Source: Arthrobacter sp. RIT-PI-e (GTDB taxonomy: Bacteria > Actinomycetota > Actinomycetes > Actinomycetales > Micrococcaceae). From it: DNA of 48,950 bases. Within the stretch, counting starts at the first letter, position 1; the number at the start of each line of letters is the position of its first letter. Positions 44,216 through 48,950 of the stretch are shown here, piece by piece. The DNA lies in contig NZ_LGIU01000003.1 of the NCBI RefSeq assembly GCF_001187915.1, forward strand, positions 1 through 48,950, read 5' to 3'. The translations under genes were made by a program, and so were the position numbers. A model generated the notes under the pieces. That model did not search any database and was not told the DNA's origin. It saw only the letters and a list, made by a program, of their open reading frames with translations.

Positions 44216-47041
44216 TCAGTCGCGCATGGCGCGCCGCGCGCTGTCCGTGCGCTGCTGCGGATTGCCGACGTCGATCGCCGCGCTCAGCACGGCGAGCCCC
44301 TCGGCGGCCACCAGCACCGGGTTGAAGTCCAGGCGGGCGATCTCCGGGTGGTTGTCCTTGAGCAGGGCCACGCGCGCCACGAGGTCCTCGAGCGCGGCCA
44401 CGTCGGCCGGCGGCAGGCCCTGGTACCCGAAGAGCTTGCGGGAGGCCCTCGGCGCCCGGACGAGGTCCGCGACGTCCACCGTGCTCAGGGGTGGGACGGC
44501 GTGCGCCCAGTCGTCGAGGAGGTTCACGGCGTCGCCGGCGAGCCCGAAGGAGATCACCGGCCCCAGCAGCGGGTCCTCGATGGCGCGGACGGTGCAGGCC
44601 TGCCCGGCGGGCGCCATGGACTGCACCTCCATGCCGAAGCTGCCGAAGGGCGCGAGGATCTCCTCCATGCGGGTGATGTTCCGCCGTAGCGACTGCGGGG
44701 TGTCGATGTTCAGCCGCACGCCGCCGAGATCCAGGCGGTGCCGGAGGTTCTCGTCCGTGGTCTTCAGCGCCACCGGCCAGCCCAGCCGTGCGGCCTCCTC
44801 GACGGCCTGCTCGGCGGACACGAACGGCGCCGAGGGCAGGAGCCCGATCCCGTACGCGGCCAGCAGTGCGGTGCCCTCCTCCTCGGTCAGCCGGACGAGG
44901 TCGACGCCGGAGACGCGGGTGCGCACCCTCAGCAGCACGCGTGCCGCCTCGTCGACGTCGACGCCGGCGGGGTCGGTGAATTCCCCGTGGTCGCGGGAGC
45001 GCCACCAGGCGTACCGCACCACCTTGCCGAGCGCCGCGAGCGCCGCGCCCGGGCTGCGGAAGCACGGGACACCCGGCTGGAGGGGCAGCCGGGTGCCCTC
45101 CGCGTCGACGTCGGCGGGCGTGCCGGACGCCGTGCCGGCCGCACTAGCCGCTCCGCTTGCCCCGGCCTGATCGAGCAATCCGGAGGGTGTCCCGGGGGAT
45201 CCGGCACCGGCACCGGGTGCGGGGCGTGAGGGGTCGGCCACGAGCCCGTCCAGCTGGAGGCGGTCGTCCAGGATCCCGGTGAAGGAGGCGATGACCGGTT
45301 TGCCGGCGTCCTCGGCGCACCGTTGGAGACACGCGGCGACCGACTCGGCGGTGAGGCCGCGGGCGGGGAGCGTGGTGACGATCGCCGCGTGCACGGACTC
45401 CTCGCGCAGCGCCGCACCCACCATGGCCGCCAGCGCCGGCAGCACCACCGAGTGGCCGGCGTCGAGATCGAACCCGACCTCCAGCCGTGCCACCTCCATG
45501 CCCTGGGCCACCACGCCGTCCGCCACCACCTTGCCGAGGGCGGAGGAGTTGCTGAACACCGCGATCCCCGGACCCTGGGGCAGCGGCTGACTGGCCACGA
45601 TGGTGGCGATGTCCATGAGCTGCTCGGTGGTTCCCACCCGCATCACCCCGGACTGCCGGAGCATGGAGTCCAGGGCGCCCGGCGGTGCCTCGGTGGTGCG
45701 CACGGCGTGGCCGGGCGGGAGCTGCAGCCCCGTCACGTCCGATTTCGCCACGATCACGGGTTTGGTGCGGGCGAGCCGGCGGGCGATCCGGGAGAACTTC
45801 CTCGGGTTGCCGATCGACTCGAAGTAGAGTCCCACGGCGCGGGTGGCGGGATCGTCCTCCCAGAACTGCATGGCGTCGTTGCCCGAGACGTCCGCCCTGT
45901 TGCCCGCGGAGATCACGGAGGAGACCCCGAGGCCGCGCCGGCGTGCGCTCGCGTAGAGGAGCACACCGAGGCCCGCCGACTGGCTGAACAGGGCCATGGC
46001 GCCCCGCTCCGGCAGACCGGGGGCCATGGAGGCGTTGAGGCGCACCACGGGATCCGTGTTGACCAGCCCGAGCGACGCCGGTCCCACCACGCGCATCCCG
46101 TGCGCCCGGGCGCGGTGCACGAGGGCGCGCTGCCGCGCGAGGCCGTCGCCGTCGTCGTCCGCGTAGCCCGCGGTGACCACCAGCAGGCCCTTGACACCCG
46201 CGCGGGCGCACTCGTCCACCACGGCGTCGACCTGCTCGTACGGCACGGCGATGACCGCGAGGTCCACCGGCCCGGGCACCTCGGCGAGGGAGGCGTGGGA
46301 GACCATGCCGTTCAGCTCGAAGGCCTCGGGGTTCACGGCGTGCACGGTACCCGTGAACCCGCCGTCCACGAGGTGCTCGAGGAGTGCGTGGCCCACCGTG
46401 CCCCATTCGCGGCTGGCACCGATCACGGCCACGGACGACGGCGTCAGGATCTCCGCCATGCTCCTGGCCTCCGCGCGGTGCTCGCGGGCCTCCATGACGT
46501 CACGCGAGCGGCGGGTGGGGTCGATGTCGAAGCTCAGCACCACCACGCCGTCGTCGAAGTGCCGCTCCACCTCGTACCCGGCCTCGGCGAACACCGTGAT
46601 CATCTTGCGGTTCTCCGGCAGCACCTCGGCGGAGAACCGGCGGATCCCGTTCTCGCGGGCGGCGGCCGCGAGGTGCTCGAGCAGGATCGAGCCGAGCCCG
46701 CGCCCCTGGTGGTGGTCCGAGACGTTGAAGGCCACCTCCGCCTCGAGGGGGTCGTCGAGGCGGTCGTAGCGGCCGATGCCGATGATGTCCGTGCCGCGCG
46801 TGATCACGAAGGCCACCCGGTCGCGGTGGTCCACCTCCGTGAACCGGCGGAGTTCCTTCGCGCTGAGCCTGGCCTTGTAGGTGAAGAACCTCAGGTACAC
46901 GGAGGCCTGGGACTGCCGCACGTGGAAGGCCTGCACGGCGTCCGCGTCGAGGGGCGAGATGGGCCGCAGGTGGGCCGTCCCGCCGTCACGCAGGACGACG
47001 TCGGCCTCCCAGTATTCGGGGTATTGTCCCTCGCTCACCAT
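44216..47041 (-). CDS. GNAT / NDP-forming acyl-CoA synthetase fusion (Pat-like protein acetyltransferase)
   Basis: Protein of 941 aa. An N-terminal GNAT domain (about residues 15-175) has the acetyl-CoA loop QGRGLGS near residue 112. Then come a CoA-binding domain (AVIGASREWGTVG near 207), the succinyl-CoA-ligase-like domains, and a C-terminal ATP-grasp domain (about 700-930). This is the actinobacterial order of Pat lysine acetyltransferases, GNAT first, which control acetyl-CoA synthetase. The catalytic-His block, SHTGAL in true synthetases, reads GHAVRTTEAPPGAL near 447, so synthetase activity is doubtful. The ATG at 47041 has only a weak Shine-Dalgarno. Confidence 0.88.
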   Translation of the reverse strand: MVSEGQYPEYWEADVVLRDGGTAHLRPISPLDADAVQAFHVRQSQASVYLRFFTYKARLSAKELRRFTEVDHRDRVAFVITRGTDIIGIGRYDRLDDPLEAEVAFNVSDHHQGRGLGSILLEHLAAAARENGIRRFSAEVLPENRKMITVFAEAGYEVERHFDDGVVVLSFDIDPTRRSRDVMEAREHRAEARSMAEILTPSSVAVIGASREWGTVGHALLEHLVDGGFTGTVHAVNPEAFELNGMVSHASLAEVPGPVDLAVIAVPYEQVDAVVDECARAGVKGLLVVTAGYADDDGDGLARQRALVHRARAHGMRVVGPASLGLVNTDPVVRLNASMAPGLPERGAMALFSQSAGLGVLLYASARRRGLGVSSVISAGNRADVSGNDAMQFWEDDPATRAVGLYFESIGNPRKFSRIARRLARTKPVIVAKSDVTGLQLPPGHAVRTTEAPPGALDSMLRQSGVMRVGTTEQLMDIATIVASQPLPQGPGIAVFSNSSALGKVVADGVVAQGMEVARLEVGFDLDAGHSVVLPALAAMVGAALREESVHAAIVTTLPARGLTAESVAACLQRCAEDAGKPVIASFTGILDDRLQLDGLVADPSRPAPGAGAGSPGTPSGLLDQAGASGAASAAGTASGTPADVDAEGTRLPLQPGVPCFRSPGAALAALGKVVRYAWWRSRDHGEFTDPAGVDVDEAARVLLRVRTRVSGVDLVRLTEEEGTALLAAYGIGLLPSAPFVSAEQAVEEAARLGWPVALKTTDENLRHRLDLGGVRLNIDTPQSLRRNITRMEEILAPFGSFGMEVQSMAPAGQACTVRAIEDPLLGPVISFGLAGDAVNLLDDWAHAVPPLSTVDVADLVRAPRASRKLFGYQGLPPADVAALEDLVARVALLKDNHPEIARLDFNPVLVAAEGLAVLSAAIDVGNPQQRTDSARRAMRD

Positions 47042-47152
47042 AGACTCAGGGTAGTCGGCATGCCCCCGGGCGGAGGTCCCACCGTGTTCGGCCCCCGTCG
47101 CGGTGGTCCGCCGGCGCACCTGTCCCGTACCCCTGAGTCTCCGTACCCCTGA
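47042..47152. repeat. Direct and inverted repeats in the pat-topoisomerase divergent region
   Basis: ccgtacccctga occurs twice on the plus strand (47125-47136 and 47141-47152, 16 bp apart). The decamer agactcaggg at 47042-47051, directly upstream of the Pat-like start, is the exact reverse complement of ccctgagtct at 47131-47140. The repeats could be operator half-sites serving both promoters. Confidence 0.5.
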
Positions 47153-47175
47153 ATCGTTGAGGAACCACCACGCAC

Positions 47176-48950
47176 ATGGCCAGGCGCCAGAGCTCCGTCC
47201 CGCCGGAGGATTTCACCGAGAAGATCATCGACATCGATGTCGAGGCCGAGATGCAGGAGTCCTTCCTGGAGTACGCGTACTCCGTGATCTACTCGCGTGC
47301 CCTGCCCGACGCGCGGGACGGGCTGAAGCCCGTGCAGCGCCGCATCCTGTACATGATGAGCGAGATGGGCCTGCGCCCGGAGCGCGGGCACGTGAAGTCG
47401 GCACGCGTGGTGGGCGAGGTGATGGGCAAGCTGCACCCGCACGGCGACAGCGCCATCTACGACGCCATGGTGCGCATGGCGCAGGACTTCTCCCTGCGCC
47501 TGCCCCTGATCGACGGGCACGGCAACTTCGGTTCGCTCGACGACGGCCCGGCCGCCTCCCGGTACACCGAGGCCCGCCTCGCGGCCCCCGCCCTGACCAT
47601 GACGGAGCACCTGGGCGAGGACGTCGTGGACTTCGTCCCCAACTACGACAACCAGCTCACCCAGCCGGAGGTGCTGCCCGCGGCGTTCCCGAACCTGCTG
47701 GTCAACGGCGCCAGCGGGATCGCCGTGGGCATGGCCACGAACATGCCGCCGCACAACCTCGGCGAGGTGGTGGCGGCCGCACGGCACCTCATCGCCGAAC
47801 CAGGTGCCGCGCTCGAGGACCTCATGCGCCTCGTCCCCGGCCCCGACCTGCCGAGCGGCGGCAAGATCGTGGGGCTGGAGGGCATCCGCGACGCCTACGC
47901 GAGCGGCCGGGGCTCCTTCAGGACGCGCGCCACCGTCACGGTGGAGCAGCTCTCGGCCCGCCGGACCGGCCTCGTGGTCACGGAGCTGCCCTACACGGTG
48001 GGCCCCGAGAAGGTCATGGAGCGGATCAAGGACGCCGTCACGGCCAAGAAGCTGCAGGGCATCTCCGACATCGTGGACCTCACCGACCGCGTGAAGGGGC
48101 TGCGGCTCGTGATCGAGCTGAAGAACGGGTTCAACCCGGACGCCGTGCTCTCCCAGCTCTACCGCCACACCCCGATGGAGGACTCCTTCGGGATCAACAA
48201 CGTGGCCCTCGTGGACGGGCAGCCGCGCACCCTCGGTCTGCTGGAGCTGCTCCGGGTGTACATCGACCACCGCGTCCTGGTGGTCCGGCGCCGCACCTCC
48301 TACCGCCTGGCGCGCAAGCGCGACCGCCTGCACCTGGTGGAGGGCCTGCTGGTGGCGATCGTGGACATCGACGAGGTGATCCGGATCATCCGGTCCTCCG
48401 ACGAGACCGCCGCCGCCCGGACGCGTCTCATGTCCGTCTACGCCCTCTCGGAGATCCAGGCCAACCACATCCTGGAGCTGCGGCTGCGCCAGCTCACCCG
48501 GTACTCGCGGATCGAGCTGGAGAAGGAGCAGGAGCAGCTGCGCCTCGACATCACCGGGCTCGAGGCGATCCTCGGCTCGGACGAGCGGCTCCGCGGCCTC
48601 GTCTCCGACGAGCTCGGCGCCCTGTCCGAGCAGTACGCCACACCGCGGCGCACCGTGCTGCTGGAATCGGAGGCGGCCGCGCCCCTGAAGGGCACACCGC
48701 CGTCGGGCGCCGCCGGGAGGAACGCCGGGGCGGTCCTGCCGCTGGAGATCGCCGACGACCCTTGCTGGGTGGTGCTCTCCGCCTCGGGCCAGCTCGCCCG
48801 GACCTCCGACCGCGAACCGTTCGGTGACGGCCGGCGCGTCAAGCACGACGCCCTGCGCTCGGTCCTGCCGGCCACCGCGCGCGGTGAGGTGGGTGCCGTG
48901 ACCTCCGCGGGCCGGATGGTCCGCCTGCAGGTGATGGACATGCCCACCCT
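47176..48950 (+). CDS. parC: Type IIA DNA topoisomerase subunit A (ParC/GyrA-like), 3' end beyond window
   Basis: The frame is open from the ATG at 47176 to the window edge (591 codons, no stop). The winged-helix domain has [22 protein letters not shown] and [19 protein letters not shown]. The catalytic tyrosine is Tyr130 in [10 protein letters not shown], and the tower and coiled-coil region follows to about residue 490. Quinolone-region residues Ser92 and Asp96 (E. coli GyrA 83 and 87) are wild type. From about 525 the start of the beta-pinwheel domain is visible. Distance from gyrB and the divergent Pat-like gene favour ParC over GyrA, but the GyrA-box region is outside the window. A GAGGAAC lies 12 nt upstream. 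Confidence 0.93.
   Translation, partial: MARRQSSVPPEDFTEKIIDIDVEAEMQESFLEYAYSVIYSRALPDARDGLKPVQRRILYMMSEMGLRPERGHVKSARVVGEVMGKLHPHGDSAIYDAMVRMAQDFSLRLPLIDGHGNFGSLDDGPAASRYTEARLAAPALTMTEHLGEDVVDFVPNYDNQLTQPEVLPAAFPNLLVNGASGIAVGMATNMPPHNLGEVVAAARHLIAEPGAALEDLMRLVPGPDLPSGGKIVGLEGIRDAYASGRGSFRTRATVTVEQLSARRTGLVVTELPYTVGPEKVMERIKDAVTAKKLQGISDIVDLTDRVKGLRLVIELKNGFNPDAVLSQLYRHTPMEDSFGINNVALVDGQPRTLGLLELLRVYIDHRVLVVRRRTSYRLARKRDRLHLVEGLLVAIVDIDEVIRIIRSSDETAAARTRLMSVYALSEIQANHILELRLRQLTRYSRIELEKEQEQLRLDITGLEAILGSDERLRGLVSDELGALSEQYATPRRTVLLESEAAAPLKGTPPSGAAGRNAGAVLPLEIADDPCWVVLSASGQLARTSDREPFGDGRRVKHDALRSVLPATARGEVGAVTSAGRMVRLQVMDMPT

Noticed and set aside
45323-47152. 609-codon plus-strand frame opposite the Pat-like gene
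   Set aside because: His/Arg/Gly-rich shadow without motifs; the minus-strand GNAT and CoA-binding motifs are clear.
47035-48846. 603-codon open frame on the minus strand opposite the topoisomerase gene
   Set aside because: The plus-strand frame from 47176 carries complete topoisomerase IIA motifs and is open to the window edge; the minus frame is its shadow.

Overview
The window is about 49 kb of very GC-rich chromosomal DNA from an actinobacterium, most likely order Micrococcales, family Micrococcaceae (an Arthrobacter-like organism). The placement rests on gene content and order: class Ib nrdHIEF, the actinobacterial DUFs 3159, 3710, 3093, 4193 and 5998, SepH, split TrkA proteins, and rne-rplU-rpmA-obg-proB-proA-nadD-rsfS in one direction, as remembered from mycobacterial genomes. 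The genus cannot be fixed from the sequence. Nearly all of it looks like vertically inherited core genome; there is no CRISPR array, prophage, insertion sequence or recognisable defence island.

Layout. (1) 1-5.5 kb: nrdH-nrdI-nrdE-nrdF on the minus strand behind two NrdR boxes and three DnaA-box-like repeats, then metF. (2) 5.5-11.6 kb: a more accessory stretch with an App1-type phosphatase, an unknown 117-aa protein, a broken cell-surface protein gene, a Tat/lipoprotein acetamidase/formamidase, a two-helix membrane protein, a TmrB-like P-loop kinase and a membrane-anchored class A beta-lactamase-like protein. (3) 11.8-14.4 kb: a translationally coupled NAD salvage operon pnuC-nadR-nrtR behind a perfect 23-bp palindrome. 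(4) 14.4-16.6 kb: an M15 peptidase, tRNA-Ala(GGC), a histidine phosphatase and rsfS. (5) 16.6-23.5 kb: two unknown proteins, nadD, and proA-proB-obg-rpmA-rplU (transcribed in the order rplU to proA). (6) 23.7-25.5 kb: a ThiD-TenA fusion under a TPP riboswitch, placed between rplU and rne. (7) 25.5-33 kb: a very large RNase E/G, dxs and a TrmA-family RNA methyltransferase. (8) 33-36.4 kb: a KimA-like APC permease divergent from two TrkA/RCK proteins, a likely potassium module. (9) 36.4-44.2 kb: DUF3159, OB-fold, DUF3710, dut, DUF3093, DUF4193, sepH, thymidine kinase, an alkaline-phosphatase-family protein and DUF5998. (10) 44.2-48.95 kb: a GNAT/acyl-CoA-synthetase fusion (Pat-like) divergent from a type IIA topoisomerase A subunit that runs off the window.

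How the genes work together. nrdHIEF, tdk and dut serve dNTP supply and quality. pnuC-nadR-nrtR and nadD serve NAD supply by salvage and by the de novo route. rplU, rpmA, obg, rsfS and rne serve ribosome and RNA metabolism. The permease and RCK pair probably handle K+. The main points for a second look are regulatory: the NrdR/DnaA-like control region, the NAD palindrome, a tandem repeat in the rplU leader, and a TPP riboswitch that encloses its own Shine-Dalgarno. To these add the broken surface protein, the exported formamidase and the permease/RCK pairing. I found no clearly new multi-gene system.
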